Shown: piece by piece, positions 9,734 to 17,665 of the stretch | How positions within the stretch are numbered: position 1 is the first letter of the stretch | Layout: every line of letters begins with the position of its first letter | Source: an uncultured Clostridia bacterium | GTDB lineage: Bacteria > Bacillota > Clostridia > Oscillospirales > Ruminococcaceae | Length of the DNA: 38,730 nt | Assembly (NCBI GenBank): GCA_947629275.1 | Contig: CANRDG010000001.1 | Coordinates: 1-38,730 of the forward strand | Direction of reading: 5' to 3' | The notes under the pieces: model-generated | What the model saw: the letters and a program-made list of their open reading frames with translations, nothing else | What the model was told of the DNA's origin: nothing | The model's database searches: none | Program-made: the position numbers and the translations under genes

Positions 9734-10169
9734 AGTTCTTATTTTTCCCTTTATCTTTGTTCACACTTATAAATCGTTCAAGATATAGCTGCATTTTCAG
9801 CCGTTCGTTCTCTATCGCCTGCTGTTTCTTTTCTTCGCTGTCTATATCTGACATATTTTCTTTTGTATCTTTCATGTTGTATGGCTTATCAGGGTAAGGC
9901 AGAGCAGTTGTGCCCTTTTTTGCAAACGCTCGCAGCAATGGAGCGGCACAGCAAAATGCTTCATACATATATCTGCCGTTTAGCCATGCATCCCGATCCG
10001 CTTTTTTAAATTCTCTTTCCTGCCGTATCTTCTCAGCTTCTCTGTAAAAAATTGGGAGAGCCAAATCGCCCTCCCAAAATTCTTCAGCGGTCATTCCTAT
10101 TGACAAATAATACGGAAGGCATTCGTAGAATATCTCTGTATATGTCCGGGAGCCGGATCTTACTCCCAC
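9732..10169 (-). CDS. Tail assembly chaperone, second (gpT-like) reading frame
   Basis: A 145-residue frame starting MGVRSGSRTYTEIFYECLPYYLSIGMTAEEFWEGD, followed by a basic/charged C-terminal half. It begins at GTG and overlaps the end of the preceding chaperone gene by ten bases in the -1 frame. The TYxExFxExLPxYLxxGMxxxEFWxGD motif is typical of the second chaperone of Firmicute siphophages, which in lambda is made only as a frameshift fusion (gpG-T). The nearest AGGAG is about 20 bases ahead of the GTG, too far for ordinary initiation, so it may be expressed by coupling or as a fusion. It is expected to bind the tape measure and recruit tube subunits. Confidence 0.8.
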   Translation of the reverse strand: MGVRSGSRTYTEIFYECLPYYLSIGMTAEEFWEGDLALPIFYREAEKIRQEREFKKADRDAWLNGRYMYEAFCCAAPLLRAFAKKGTTALPYPDKPYNMKDTKENMSDIDSEEKKQQAIENERLKMQLYLERFISVNKDKGKNKN

Positions 10170-10549
10170 GTCGCTAAAGACTCGACGTTCTCCTGTTCGT
10201 TCTGAATATCGGGATCAAGAAGCGCGATCACCGTTTTTGCAAACATTTCAGTCAGTTTTGAAAGCAGCTTGTTCCGGTTGGCAATATTATCGTAAATATC
10301 GTCTATCACCTGTGCATTACCGACTACCAGCGAGCGGTGGTGCTTAAAGAACGCATATCTGAACAGCGTATCACGAGTAGTTATAGACATATTACTTATA
10401 AGATCCTGCGCCGACATACCTGTCTGCGCTTCAACTGCTTTTACGGTCTTTCTGTCATATTCAAGCATATAAGGGCGATCCTTATATCTCACAGTGATAC
10501 TGTTTTTATCAGCAAGCTTGACAGTGTCGTTGATTTTTTCTGTACTCAT
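10160..10549 (-). CDS. Tail assembly chaperone, first (gpG-like) frame, DUF5055-like
   Basis: A 129-residue protein starting MSTEKINDTVKLADKNSITV; the start at 10549 has GGAGG nine bases upstream. The pattern (YMLEYDRKTVKAVEAQTG... LFRYAFFKHHRSL... IDDIYDNIANRNKLLSKLTEMFAKTV) fits the DUF5055 tail-chaperone family. It lies between the tail tube and tape measure genes, the classic chaperone position, and ends NVESLATWE just inside the next frame. No membrane or metal motif is present. It acts in the cytoplasm during tail assembly and is not expected in the mature virion. Confidence 0.85.
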   Translation of the reverse strand: MSTEKINDTVKLADKNSITVRYKDRPYMLEYDRKTVKAVEAQTGMSAQDLISNMSITTRDTLFRYAFFKHHRSLVVGNAQVIDDIYDNIANRNKLLSKLTEMFAKTVIALLDPDIQNEQENVESLATWE

Positions 10550-10577
10550 TTTAACATACCTCCGCATTTAAAATATT

Positions 10578-11057
10578 TTATTCAATAGTGGGCTTTGTGT
10601 CCCATTCAGGCGCGTTAGTCGGCGTTATATACAGCTGTGCTTCAAGCACGTTATTAACTTCCGTCTCCGGCATACCCAATGGTGACGGTTCACCTGTAAA
10701 ATAGCAAGCCTTTTCAAGCCCCGGTATAACAACTACAAACCACACCGCTTTATCTGCTTTCTTGCTTGCATTAAATGTAGTCATCAGTGTATCCCAACAA
10801 TTCATCAATGCCTGCGACAGATTCGCGGTAAGCGCCATTGCTCCGCCGAGATCTTTAAGCCCCGGTATATAGGTCTTAAACTCTGTTTCTGCAAGCGTTG
10901 TGGTTTCCAGCGTTTCGGGTTCTCCGTCAAGTGCAGGTGTTGATTTGATGCCTAGAATATCAGTCCAGCCCTCTGTAGGACGTGTTCCAGATTCGGTTTC
11001 GGCGGCATAATACATATGTATACCAGCCGTACTAAGTGAAATTATAGCTTCTGCCAT
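10578..11057 (-). CDS. Major tail (tube) protein
   Basis: A 159-residue protein starting MAEAIISLSTAGIHMYYAAE with AAGGAGG seven bases ahead of ATG. The sequence TPALDGEPETLETTTLAETEFKTYIPGLKDLGGAMALTANL is the family signature of Firmicute tail-tube proteins: a beta-sandwich subunit that stacks as hexameric rings around the tape measure. The length is normal for the family. It is followed by the chaperone pair and preceded by the tail terminator, giving the standard head-to-tail gene order. The preceding 40-base gap carries an AAGTGCC element. Confidence 0.9.
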   Translation of the reverse strand: MAEAIISLSTAGIHMYYAAETESGTRPTEGWTDILGIKSTPALDGEPETLETTTLAETEFKTYIPGLKDLGGAMALTANLSQALMNCWDTLMTTFNASKKADKAVWFVVVIPGLEKACYFTGEPSPLGMPETEVNNVLEAQLYITPTNAPEWDTKPTIE

Positions 11058-11080
11058 TTTTTATTCCTCCTTAAAAAATT

Positions 11081-11094
11081 GGCACATGGCACTT
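11081..11094 (-). repeat. Short AAGTGCC element, copy 2 (short form)
   Basis: The minus strand reads AAGTGCCATGTGCC, the same 14 bases as at 9720-9733. It lies between the tail terminator stop and the Shine-Dalgarno site of the tail-tube gene. Both short copies contain an ATGTGC that opens an 8-codon reading frame ending at or next to the downstream ribosome site. Confidence 0.6.
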
Positions 11095-11096
11095 TA

Positions 11097-11510
11097 TCAT
11101 TTTGTATAAACATACCCGTCCGTGCCAACGACAGCGGTATAACGCGCTTTTAGCCTATAAATGGTCGAATTTGCCAAGTTTTCAACAGGCTCACAGAATG
11201 TACGCACAAAGCCTGTTTCAGTAAAGACCTTATCAACAGATGACATGATATCTTTCGCCTGTGCTTTTTTATCGGAAGTCAGATTGCTGTAAACATCTAC
11301 TTCAAACATAGCATTGGTAAAGTTTTCATATTTCGCGTTATCAATACCCTTTTCATATACGGTCGTGCTCATCATGACGATACTCACAGCCGGAAAGGTC
11401 GTGCTTTCAGCCTTTATCATGTTACGTTCTCCGGTTACGTATATATTTTCATACTCCGACCGAAGATAAACAGCTATCTTGTTGAATATATAGTTCTCGA
11501 AGTCATTCAT
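11097..11510 (-). CDS. Tail terminator/completion protein
   Basis: A 137-residue protein starting MNDFENYIFNKIAVYLRSEY. The start at 11510 has GGGAGG seven bases ahead and overlaps the previous stop (ATGA). It has an alpha/beta pattern with TTFPAVSIVMMSTTVYEKGID and a C-terminal RLKARYTAVVGTDGYVY strand, the layout of siphophage tail terminators (lambda gpU / SPP1 gp17-like). These cap the tail tube and join it to the head. The position directly before the tube gene supports the call. Sequence conservation in this family is low, so the assignment rests partly on order. Confidence 0.75.
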   Translation of the reverse strand: MNDFENYIFNKIAVYLRSEYENIYVTGERNMIKAESTTFPAVSIVMMSTTVYEKGIDNAKYENFTNAMFEVDVYSNLTSDKKAQAKDIMSSVDKVFTETGFVRTFCEPVENLANSTIYRLKARYTAVVGTDGYVYTK

Positions 11511-12019
11511 CTGAATACCTCCCGTACACATTGCTGCAAAGATCTCTCCATTTCTAGCACAGTTTCATACATGAACGGTCTGCTCGGCATACCCTCGGTA
11601 AATCGCCACTCCCCGTCATCTGTCGGGTAGAACCAACCGACTTTGCCGTCTTTAGTAGTCACATATTTTGTGCCGCCTGTGTAATGGTATCCTGCCTTGC
11701 TGATAGCTGTGCCCGGATATGGTTCTGCTTCTCCGACAGTGCCCGTGCCAAATTCAACAAATACAGCATAGTTGCAATCTACTGTAATATACCCTGCATT
11801 AAGCAAAGGCGAATAATACCCACTTACTGAGTTTAGCAGCTCTCCGGTATCATAAGCGCCTATCTCTATTATCTTAACGCGGCATACTTCAAGCCCAAGA
11901 TCTATAAGGTTCTGCACTATAAGCATTGACTTATTACGCACACTCTCCTTATACGCTTTAAGCTGAGATATAGCCTTGTTTATAGATTGAGGAGACAAAG
12001 TAAACTTTATATTGGTCAC
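11507..12019 (-). CDS. HK97 gp10-like head-tail joining protein
   Basis: A 170-residue protein read from GTG, which overlaps the preceding stop (GTGA). The key stretch is AYDTGELLNSVSGYYSPLLNAGYITVDCNYAVFVEFGTGTVG followed by GMPSRPFMYETVLEM; TGxLxxS...YAxxVEFGTG...PxRPFM is the HK97 gp10 family signature. Members form part of the connector between portal and tail. There is no good independent ribosome site, so translation is probably coupled to the upstream gene. An insert (TGGTKYVTTKDGKVGWFYPTDDGEW) lies between the two conserved blocks, as in many Firmicute relatives. Confidence 0.88.
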   Translation of the reverse strand: MTNIKFTLSPQSINKAISQLKAYKESVRNKSMLIVQNLIDLGLEVCRVKIIEIGAYDTGELLNSVSGYYSPLLNAGYITVDCNYAVFVEFGTGTVGEAEPYPGTAISKAGYHYTGGTKYVTTKDGKVGWFYPTDDGEWRFTEGMPSRPFMYETVLEMERSLQQCVREVFR

Positions 12020-12375
12020 TGCACTGTCACTCGCTTTATGGCATATACAGTTTCATTTAGGCTTTTGGCAACTTTTTTGACAATGAAATTATGAGGCTTT
12101 GTAATAGGGTCTGTGTCGATCCACAGTATACTGTTTTCGTTTATTTCGCAGTCCAAAGATGTGACAGACATAGTGCGGTCATAATCTGCAAGATTGCCAA
12201 ACATCTGTTCAGACGTAATGCCTTTATTTGCAGACAAGGAAATATTTATACTTCTCAGATCGGAATATATATTCTTTTCTGCGCCCGAATAATTTCCGTA
12301 CTCATCTTTAAGCAGCTCGCTGCGGACAAACTGTTTATAGTATATTTTTTGCTGATTTCGCCGCAGATCTCTCAT
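12016..12375 (-). CDS. Head closure (head-tail connector) protein
   Basis: A 119-residue protein starting MRDLRRNQQKIYYKQFVRSE. The ATG at 12375 overlaps the previous stop and has GGGGG about seven bases ahead. The C-terminal half (SILWIDTDPITKPHNFIVKKVAKSLNETVYAIKRVTV) is the beta-barrel seen in head-closure proteins of the SPP1 gp16/HK97 type, which plug the connector after packaging. Its place between the gp6-like connector and the gp10-like protein fits. Assigned by pattern and gene order. Confidence 0.75.
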   Translation of the reverse strand: MRDLRRNQQKIYYKQFVRSELLKDEYGNYSGAEKNIYSDLRSINISLSANKGITSEQMFGNLADYDRTMSVTSLDCEINENSILWIDTDPITKPHNFIVKKVAKSLNETVYAIKRVTVQ

Positions 12376-12692
12376 ATCATCAGACCCCCACACAAGGGAG
12401 TTATCTCGTCAAGCAGATCTTCTGATACCCAAGATGACTTATAAGAACGGCTCACACCGTTTTCAGAATGTGCCAGTTCCCCCTCTGCGCCTATCTTGTT
12501 GTAAAGATCCATAGCTATTCGTACCTGAAGGTCTTTATACTTGTCCTCAACTTCATTAGGATAATTACCAAAAGGAAAGCGCCTTTCAAATATGATAGAC
12601 TTAGCACTGGCGAGCAGTTCTTCAAGCAAAGGTTTTTCAAGTTCTTCGCCGTCTAAAGCCAAGCGAATACGAAGCTTTTCTATCTGTTCCAT
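12372..12692 (-). CDS. Head-tail connector (gp6-like) protein
   Basis: A 106-residue mostly helical protein. The N terminus (MEQIEKLRIRLALDGEELEK) and the conserved RRFPFGNYPNEVEDKYKDLQVRIAMDLYNKIGAEGELAHSENGVSRSY block are typical of phage gp6-like/DNA-packaging connector proteins directly after the major capsid gene. They form the ring below the portal. AAGGAGAGTGTCTTA precedes the ATG. Family members are about 95-115 residues, so this is full length. Confidence 0.85.
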   Translation of the reverse strand: MEQIEKLRIRLALDGEELEKPLLEELLASAKSIIFERRFPFGNYPNEVEDKYKDLQVRIAMDLYNKIGAEGELAHSENGVSRSYKSSWVSEDLLDEITPLCGGLMI

Positions 12693-12718
12693 TAAGACAC
12701 TCTCCTTTTCAATAAAAC

Positions 12719-14077
12719 TTATACAGCAGCTTTTGACTTGATCTTAGCTGTACCGCATTTTACAGCCAACCCGTCTGCATCAACTTCGACAATAAGTATT
12801 GTCTGATCTGTAGTAGCAGTTATTTCGTCAACACCGTTCCAGTTGCTATAACCGCCGCTTATCTTATCACCGTATGCAGGCGCTGTCACGCTAGCACCTG
12901 TCTTATACTTGTAAGTATGTCCGGGTTCTATCATTGGCGACACTGTGATAGCTGTCTTGCCGCTTTCACTGCCCTCTGCCGAGGTTACGGTAATAGGCTC
13001 TATCTTAGTGTTTGTATTAAGTACAAAAATGTCGCCAAGATGTTCAAATGAGGGCATAACTATCTGTGATGCCCATATTTTTGTCAGAACGGGTGGTCCT
13101 GCTTCGGTAGAAGTACATACTGCAACACCGGTATGAACGATCTTAACATCAACATCGCGTTTTGATTTAAGGTCGGATTCTTCCGGTGTAGTTCCGTATC
13201 TCGTAGAGCCAAGCTGCTTCAGCTGGATAAACGTAACTATATCGTCGGGGAAGAACGCCTTAGAATCGCCGTTCTCGTCTGTAAATGTCAGATCTCTTTC
13301 CAGAACAGTGATCTTGTAGTTCTGCTGTATAAATTTCTTGACAAGTTCATTTGTCAGGAAAACTACACCTGCTCCCGGTGCCGCCTGTGAAATGATATAT
13401 GGTCTTATCTTTTCATTCTCAACAATGTCGGTCATTGTTTTTGAAGAGAGGATCATTGCATCAGGCGTATGACCCATTTTTGCAAGCGTTCTCTTAGCCT
13501 GCTCAATATCGTGCAGAGGATTAGAATTAGTGTGATCCGTCCAAGCTGCTGTGCCGCTTAATCCTTTCCAGTTTTTCTTTTTGAAAGAACCGTCGGGGCT
13601 GTAATTAAACGAATATACTACGTCGTCTGCCGCTATATTTATTTCAGGTTCACCGTATTCGGGTGAGAGCAGCTGCATTATCATTCTTTCGGGTACTACA
13701 TCAGCGCCGCGAATCAGCTTAGTTGCATCATCAAAGATGTTTTCAAGAACTGCCGTAATATACGGGTCATTCATATCCGCCGCTCTGTTAAGCTCCTGCC
13801 TGTCCTTTTCAAAGATAGGTATTCCCTCACGGAAAAACGGCATTTCGTTCTGTAGCTTAAGTCCACCTATGCGACTTCTTATGTTTGGTTTGGCATCAAA
13901 AGTAGTCGGGCGCAGAGAAATAGGCTGTTGCGAGTTGCCTATGATCTGCGTAAGGTCAAGACCGTTCTGCTTTTTCGGCGGAAACAGTATAGGACCTAAA
14001 TACTGGGTGCTTTCAGCCGGCAAGTTATCAACATATGCCGATATAACTTTGGCATTAACAACTTCATTAACGTCCAT
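12719..14077 (-). CDS. Major capsid protein (lambda gpE family)
   Basis: A 452-residue protein that builds the icosahedral shell. The N terminus (YLGPILFPPKKQNGLDLTQIIGNSQQPISLRPTTFDAKP) and the GPPVLTKIWASQIVMPSFEHLGDIFVL block near residue 340 are family signatures of Phage_cap_E capsids in Firmicute prophages. About 90 residues follow the core (from about 362: KIEPITVTSAEGSESGKTAI...) and look like an extra small beta domain exposed on the shell. It lies between the decoration and connector genes. Ribosome site AAGGAGAATACTT precedes the ATG. Confidence 0.92.
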   Translation of the reverse strand: MDVNEVVNAKVISAYVDNLPAESTQYLGPILFPPKKQNGLDLTQIIGNSQQPISLRPTTFDAKPNIRSRIGGLKLQNEMPFFREGIPIFEKDRQELNRAADMNDPYITAVLENIFDDATKLIRGADVVPERMIMQLLSPEYGEPEINIAADDVVYSFNYSPDGSFKKKNWKGLSGTAAWTDHTNSNPLHDIEQAKRTLAKMGHTPDAMILSSKTMTDIVENEKIRPYIISQAAPGAGVVFLTNELVKKFIQQNYKITVLERDLTFTDENGDSKAFFPDDIVTFIQLKQLGSTRYGTTPEESDLKSKRDVDVKIVHTGVAVCTSTEAGPPVLTKIWASQIVMPSFEHLGDIFVLNTNTKIEPITVTSAEGSESGKTAITVSPMIEPGHTYKYKTGASVTAPAYGDKISGGYSNWNGVDEITATTDQTILIVEVDADGLAVKCGTAKIKSKAAV

Positions 14078-14094
14078 AAGTATTCTCCTTTCGT

Positions 14095-14424
14095 TTATTC
14101 AAAAAATGTTATGCGAGGAAGAGCGCTTTTTGCCGCTTCATCAACGCTAACTCCTAGCGCGGCAAGCTTCTTTGCCGATACATCACCGACATATACGAGC
14201 GCTACCGCTGCATCACCGTCTGTTACATCTGTTTCATGCAACAGCAGCCCCAAGCACTTGTCATCATTTGAGGGCAAAGGCGTACCTGCCGGCAAGACTT
14301 TCTTTCCTTTTGCATTTGCCTGAACATCAGCTGATCTTACAGTGTATGGTCTGGCTGAAAAATCAAATGTTCTTAAAAAAGTGATCTCTTCGCCCAGTTT
14401 ACTTACTTTAGTTGACATTGACAT
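14095..14424 (-). CDS. Head decoration protein
   Basis: A 109-residue protein starting MSMSTKVSKLGEEITFLRTF, with AGGAGG eight bases ahead of ATG. It includes VLPAGTPLPSNDDKCLGLLLHETDVTDGDAAVALVYVGDV, a pattern of the small lambda gpD-like capsid-cementing proteins encoded just before the major capsid. Such proteins trimerise on the outside of expanded heads. Order scaffold-decoration-capsid matches other gpE-type phages. Confidence 0.78.
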   Translation of the reverse strand: MSMSTKVSKLGEEITFLRTFDFSARPYTVRSADVQANAKGKKVLPAGTPLPSNDDKCLGLLLHETDVTDGDAAVALVYVGDVSAKKLAALGVSVDEAAKSALPRITFFE

Positions 14425-14428
14425 GATT

Positions 14429-15028
14429 TTAACCTCCTATGATATTTTTTAAATTTTCTGCACTTACCTTGGCAGCATCAGCACGACTTTTGGCAAAACT
14501 TATAGCCAGTTGTTCAGCAGCGCTGTACTGATCTTTTTTGTCATTATCGTCCTTCTTCTCCGAGGTTTTGCCGTCCGGTTTTGGAGTTTTACTTATTGAG
14601 TTGTCTTTATACTCCTGCTCCCATGCTGCTTTTCGCTTCTGTAGCATTTTGGAAATAGCTTTTGCACTGCTCAGAGTATCGTTTTCGTCTTCCTTGACGA
14701 TACTGTCGATAAAGTCTTTGTAATCTTCAGATGCCAGACCATCAGCTACAAATATAGCCTCTGCCTTAGTTTTGTTCAAAAGCATAAGATTATCGCGCCT
14801 TGCCTTTTCCGCCTGTTCAAGAGCAATTTTCACACGCTCTTCATTGGAAAGTTTTTCGCGCTCATACTCTTCAAACTTTTTGGCTTTTTCTCTCAACTCT
14901 TTAAGGTCGTCGTCTTTGATCGAGGCTCCCTTTGCAGAATTGACCTCGCTGTTGTGCTGATTCAGAAAAGCAGTTATTTCATCATCAGTAGCGTTTGGAA
15001 AGATCTTTTTTACATCTTCTCGTGTCAT
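14429..15028 (-). CDS. Capsid scaffolding protein
   Basis: A 199-residue, highly charged, helical protein starting MTREDVKKIFPNATDDEITA. The start at 15028 is preferred because AAGGAG lies eight bases ahead. Residues about 40-170 are coiled-coil-like and rich in Lys/Glu, with a disordered linker (ISKTPKPDGKTSEKKDDNDKK) and a short basic/helical C terminus (AEQLAISFAKSRADAAKVSAENLKNIIGG) that usually contacts the capsid protein. It directs procapsid assembly and is absent from mature particles. No protease gene was noticed nearby, as expected when scaffold exits intact. Confidence 0.85.
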   Translation of the reverse strand: MTREDVKKIFPNATDDEITAFLNQHNSEVNSAKGASIKDDDLKELREKAKKFEEYEREKLSNEERVKIALEQAEKARRDNLMLLNKTKAEAIFVADGLASEDYKDFIDSIVKEDENDTLSSAKAISKMLQKRKAAWEQEYKDNSISKTPKPDGKTSEKKDDNDKKDQYSAAEQLAISFAKSRADAAKVSAENLKNIIGG

Positions 15029-15103
15029 AAGTAATGCTCCTTTCACATCTACGCTTTTTAACGCTGGTCGCTCAGCTGATGTTTGCTGTTTGCCGCACAG
15101 CTG

Positions 15104-15778
15104 CTATTTTACAGGTCTTATACTACACCTGCAATTTACTGTTTCTGCTGCTGATGCACCATAAGAATCGTCTTTGGGGAACATCATCAGCTCACCGCCG
15201 ACTTCAAACGGTTCAAGTATCGGTTTTTCCTGACCATTTGCTTCGTGATGTGTTTTTCGTTCTCTGCCGTCTATAGTGCATACCCATTTTTTCATTTTAT
15301 AACCTTGCTGTAGCAGACTTTCGATCTCTGCTAGGTTATATGTCGTCATTATCTCGTTTCGTACGATATTTAATATTCTTTCGTCACTAGCTGCTTTTTC
15401 AGGCTTGCCAATAATAAAATACTTCATAGATGCCCGTGCTATATATTTAGCAACTCTTTCGGAATGTGCTTTCAACCAGTCTGTAGAATAATCGGATATT
15501 TTTCCGTGCAACGGACAGAGCATATTCAAAAATTCTTTTAATGTTCGCTCTGAAAGAGAATTAAATTCTCTTTTAAGCAGTATATAAACCGCCGCTAAAT
15601 AAAGTATTTTTTCTTTACTATTGCTTTTTTCACTGATATTTTTTTGCTTTGCAAATATAGGAGTAATAGCCTTTTCGGCTTCTCCAATAAGTCTTACCGC
15701 CTTTACTTTTTCAGCCGAAGATATATCGTACTGAGAAACATACAGTATATTAAGTTCGTCTTTATTGCTTATTGGCAT
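15104..15778 (-). CDS. Minor head protein (SPP1 gp7 / Mu gpF-like)
   Basis: A 224-residue protein. The C-terminal 60 residues (KKWVCTIDGRERKTHHEANGQEKPILEPFEVGGELMMFPKDDSYGASAAETVNCRCSIRPV) carry the H...G...P...F..GG..L..P.D...GA.A...NCRC signature of the minor head/MuF family, whose members ride with the portal and can enter the capsid. The N-terminal part is shorter than in SPP1 gp7. The ATG at 15778 was chosen; a GTG one codon upstream is possible. It overlaps the end of the portal gene by 17 bases, indicating coupling. No toxin domain follows the MuF region. Confidence 0.88.
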   Translation of the reverse strand: MPISNKDELNILYVSQYDISSAEKVKAVRLIGEAEKAITPIFAKQKNISEKSNSKEKILYLAAVYILLKREFNSLSERTLKEFLNMLCPLHGKISDYSTDWLKAHSERVAKYIARASMKYFIIGKPEKAASDERILNIVRNEIMTTYNLAEIESLLQQGYKMKKWVCTIDGRERKTHHEANGQEKPILEPFEVGGELMMFPKDDSYGASAAETVNCRCSIRPVK

Positions 15779-17273
15779 CACTATTCAACTCATTTGTAAG
15801 CATTTCTATAATCTTAGTCAATTCTTCATCAGAAATATCTGAAATATCTGTTGTATCTCCGAAACTGTTTTCCTCTGACTCATTGCCTTGACTATAAAGC
15901 ATCTTATTGAGCGTTTCCACGCTGTCTCTGTAGACCTGCTCCGGATCTGAGAACAAGCCACAGTTACTAATAGCGATCCTCGGGTGTATGCCTGCTTTAA
16001 GCATATTAAGCAGCCCCTCAGTCTTGACAAGCATGTTGTCTGTTTTGTTTCGTGTGAACTTTATCTCGACCTCATGCACTTTGAGATTTTTAACAGCTTC
16101 CGGAGCATTTATCTTGTTATTGCAGATATTTAATACCGCTTTAACAAACTCTATTTCGGACGGCGTAAATATACGCTCAAAGCTGCGCGCAGCACTTTCT
16201 GCCATTATCCAGCCCTCGCCGATAATAAGCGCCTGCCCTGTGTTGCCTCCAGCCGAGGCTCTTCTGTCGGGCACACACGCTATTCTCAGCATAGTCTGAT
16301 ACATATCCTCTTTCAATGCAAGGCAAGGTGTTTGGTCAAGTTCTGTCTTTATATTTTTTATTCCTGCCTGCATTCCCGGCGTTGACTTCGTCATAATTAT
16401 GCCAAGCCTTTTTAGCTGGTCGTATGTTTCCTGCGTTATCTCGCAGTTATTGAACCATGTAAAAGACTGTATATCCTGCTCTAAACCATCTACACAATTT
16501 GACGTTATGGTATTGAGCGCATCACAAAGACTTATGACATTCTCATAAGATCCTGTTCTGTGCGGATCGTTAATGTACTCTATAACAGGGATACAACCGA
16601 GCATATGTTCAGTTGCTTGGTCTATTTTAAATTCATTGTTCTTGCAGCTGATCTTATAAAACATATCATCTGTGTAGCAATTATAAACGTTGTATTCAAT
16701 ATCATGTTCATCAACTTCACAAGTGATTATAACGCCCATGATCTTCTTTTTGGTATAGTTTCTGCGTTTTATAACAAATACATCTCGTGGATCTGGGATA
16801 TATGTTTCAAACGGCACATCATTACCCTTTTCAGTCGGAAAGACCAATCTGTATGCTATTCCGCACTCGTTGAGCCACTCGGCTAGTTCGATATCTTTTA
16901 CAGATTTTCCGTCAAGCCTCATAAGCTCATTAAGAGCTGCTACACCGCCATTTTCATTTTCATACACACTGTCAGTGCTGTCAATTTCGCAATTACCGCG
17001 AACAATATACTGCACAGGCTCACCGAATACAAAACCAACTTTAAAATTCGTGATCTCAAGCGCATGGTTTTCTTCGATCTTGTTATTTATCTCCGGGCGT
17101 ACAGTTTTTGTCCGCTTTGAGATAGGCGTATCATTTTCAATATAATCATGCAGATAAGTTATCTCTGCCACATTTTTTTGGTGTATATTTAAAGCACCTT
17201 GCAAAATAGATATGATATTATTTGCAGAGATCTCTGCGGTAGTAAATATTTCGCGCCTGCCGTGCAGTTCCAT
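15762..17273 (-). CDS. Portal protein (SPP1 family)
   Basis: A 503-residue protein starting MELHGRREIFTTAEISANN. The start at 17273 has GGGGGAAG a few bases upstream; the longer frame runs into a strong hairpin. Motifs of SPP1 gp6-type portals include the LxxxxxYxxNdTPISKRTK segment (LHDYIENDTPISKRTK), FKVGFVFGEPVQY, and GCIPVIEYINDPHRTGSYENVISLCDALNTITSNCVD. It forms the 12-subunit ring through which DNA enters and leaves the head. The C terminus is acidic and Ser/Asp-rich. It is separated from TerL by a 470-base insert that carries its own small gene and terminator. Confidence 0.93.
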   Translation of the reverse strand: MELHGRREIFTTAEISANNIISILQGALNIHQKNVAEITYLHDYIENDTPISKRTKTVRPEINNKIEENHALEITNFKVGFVFGEPVQYIVRGNCEIDSTDSVYENENGGVAALNELMRLDGKSVKDIELAEWLNECGIAYRLVFPTEKGNDVPFETYIPDPRDVFVIKRRNYTKKKIMGVIITCEVDEHDIEYNVYNCYTDDMFYKISCKNNEFKIDQATEHMLGCIPVIEYINDPHRTGSYENVISLCDALNTITSNCVDGLEQDIQSFTWFNNCEITQETYDQLKRLGIIMTKSTPGMQAGIKNIKTELDQTPCLALKEDMYQTMLRIACVPDRRASAGGNTGQALIIGEGWIMAESAARSFERIFTPSEIEFVKAVLNICNNKINAPEAVKNLKVHEVEIKFTRNKTDNMLVKTEGLLNMLKAGIHPRIAISNCGLFSDPEQVYRDSVETLNKMLYSQGNESEENSFGDTTDISDISDEELTKIIEMLTNELNSDANKQ

Positions 17274-17291
17274 ATTCTTCCCCCTGTTCTT

Positions 17292-17341
17292 GTAAAATAA
17301 AATGCCGTCTTTACCGATAACTTGGATCGGTAAGGACGGCA
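17292..17341 (-). terminator. Rho-independent terminator upstream of portal
   Basis: A 16-bp stem (17303-17318 with 17326-17341, one G-U pair, 7-base loop) is followed on the minus strand by TTTTATTTTA. It lies about 107 bases after the small zinc-ribbon gene and 19-30 bases before the portal ribosome site. Late transcription from TerL into portal would have to read through it, so phage antitermination or partial readthrough is implied. Confidence 0.8.
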
Positions 17342-17367
17342 CACATGGAACTTTCGTTCAGGCACTT
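17338..17367 (-). repeat. AAGTGCC element, copy 3 (long form with GAAA-loop hairpin)
   Basis: The minus strand reads AAGTGCC, then GAACGAAAGTTC (a 4-bp stem closing a GAAA tetraloop, 17348-17359), then CATGTGTGCC. Outer parts match the short copies at 9720 and 11081; the internal hairpin matches the copy at 19418. It abuts the terminator stem. Confidence 0.6.
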
Positions 17368-17380
17368 TAGTTATATGATC

Positions 17381-17429
17381 TGCACAATAATGCAGTTGAT
17401 TTTCGCTTGCCGCTGTGTGGTGCGGCAAG
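17381..17429 (-). other. Two further hairpins after the zinc-ribbon gene
   Basis: A perfect 8-bp stem CTTGCCGC/GCGGCAAG (17406-17413 with 17422-17429) and a CTGCA/TGCAG stem around 17381-17396 lie between the small gene and the AAGTGCC element. With the element and the terminator they make a structured 3' untranslated region of about 130 bases. I saw no open reading frame here that I would support. Confidence 0.45.
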
Positions 17430-17448
17430 GTATTAGGAGAGTAAACAT

Positions 17449-17619
17449 TTATGGCAAATCTCTTTTCAAAGATTTACAGGTATTATTAAGCATTACCGAA
17501 ACGTTTTTTCGACACAGCTTGCAGTAAGGATATATCAGCCCTTTGGCGTTTTTATCAACCAAGAGCAGCCATTTTCCACAATGTGGGCAGTATATCTTGA
17601 CTTTTGTATCTTCATTCAT
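17449..17619 (-). CDS. Small Com-like/Cys-rich zinc-ribbon protein
   Basis: A 56-residue frame starting MNEDTKVKIYCPHCGKWLLL. Two cysteine pairs, CPHC (residues 11-14) and CKLC (33-36), are spaced as in a zinc ribbon, and the arrangement resembles the phage Mu Com translational activator and the Cys-rich KTR family of mobile elements. The KTR triplet itself is absent. A possible 9-codon leader (MFLCFYGAA) with AGAGG ahead ends TAA immediately before this ATG, suggesting coupled translation; otherwise GGGG is the only ribosome site. It has its own candidate promoter and terminator, the structure of a moron. It probably binds RNA or DNA; the target is unknown. Confidence 0.72.
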   Translation of the reverse strand: MNEDTKVKIYCPHCGKWLLLVDKNAKGLIYPYCKLCRKNVSVMLNNTCKSLKRDLP

Positions 17620-17665
17620 TTAAGCAGCCCCATAAAAACATAAGAACATATATTCCTCTAATTTA

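Noticed and set aside
10100..10230. Classic -1 slippery heptamer for the tail chaperone
   Set aside because: No X-XXY-YYZ sequence was found in the zone where both frames are open.
17189..17428. Minus-strand 79-codon frame over the terminator and hairpins
   Set aside because: It starts at TTG without a ribosome site and reads through a strong terminator stem into the portal gene.
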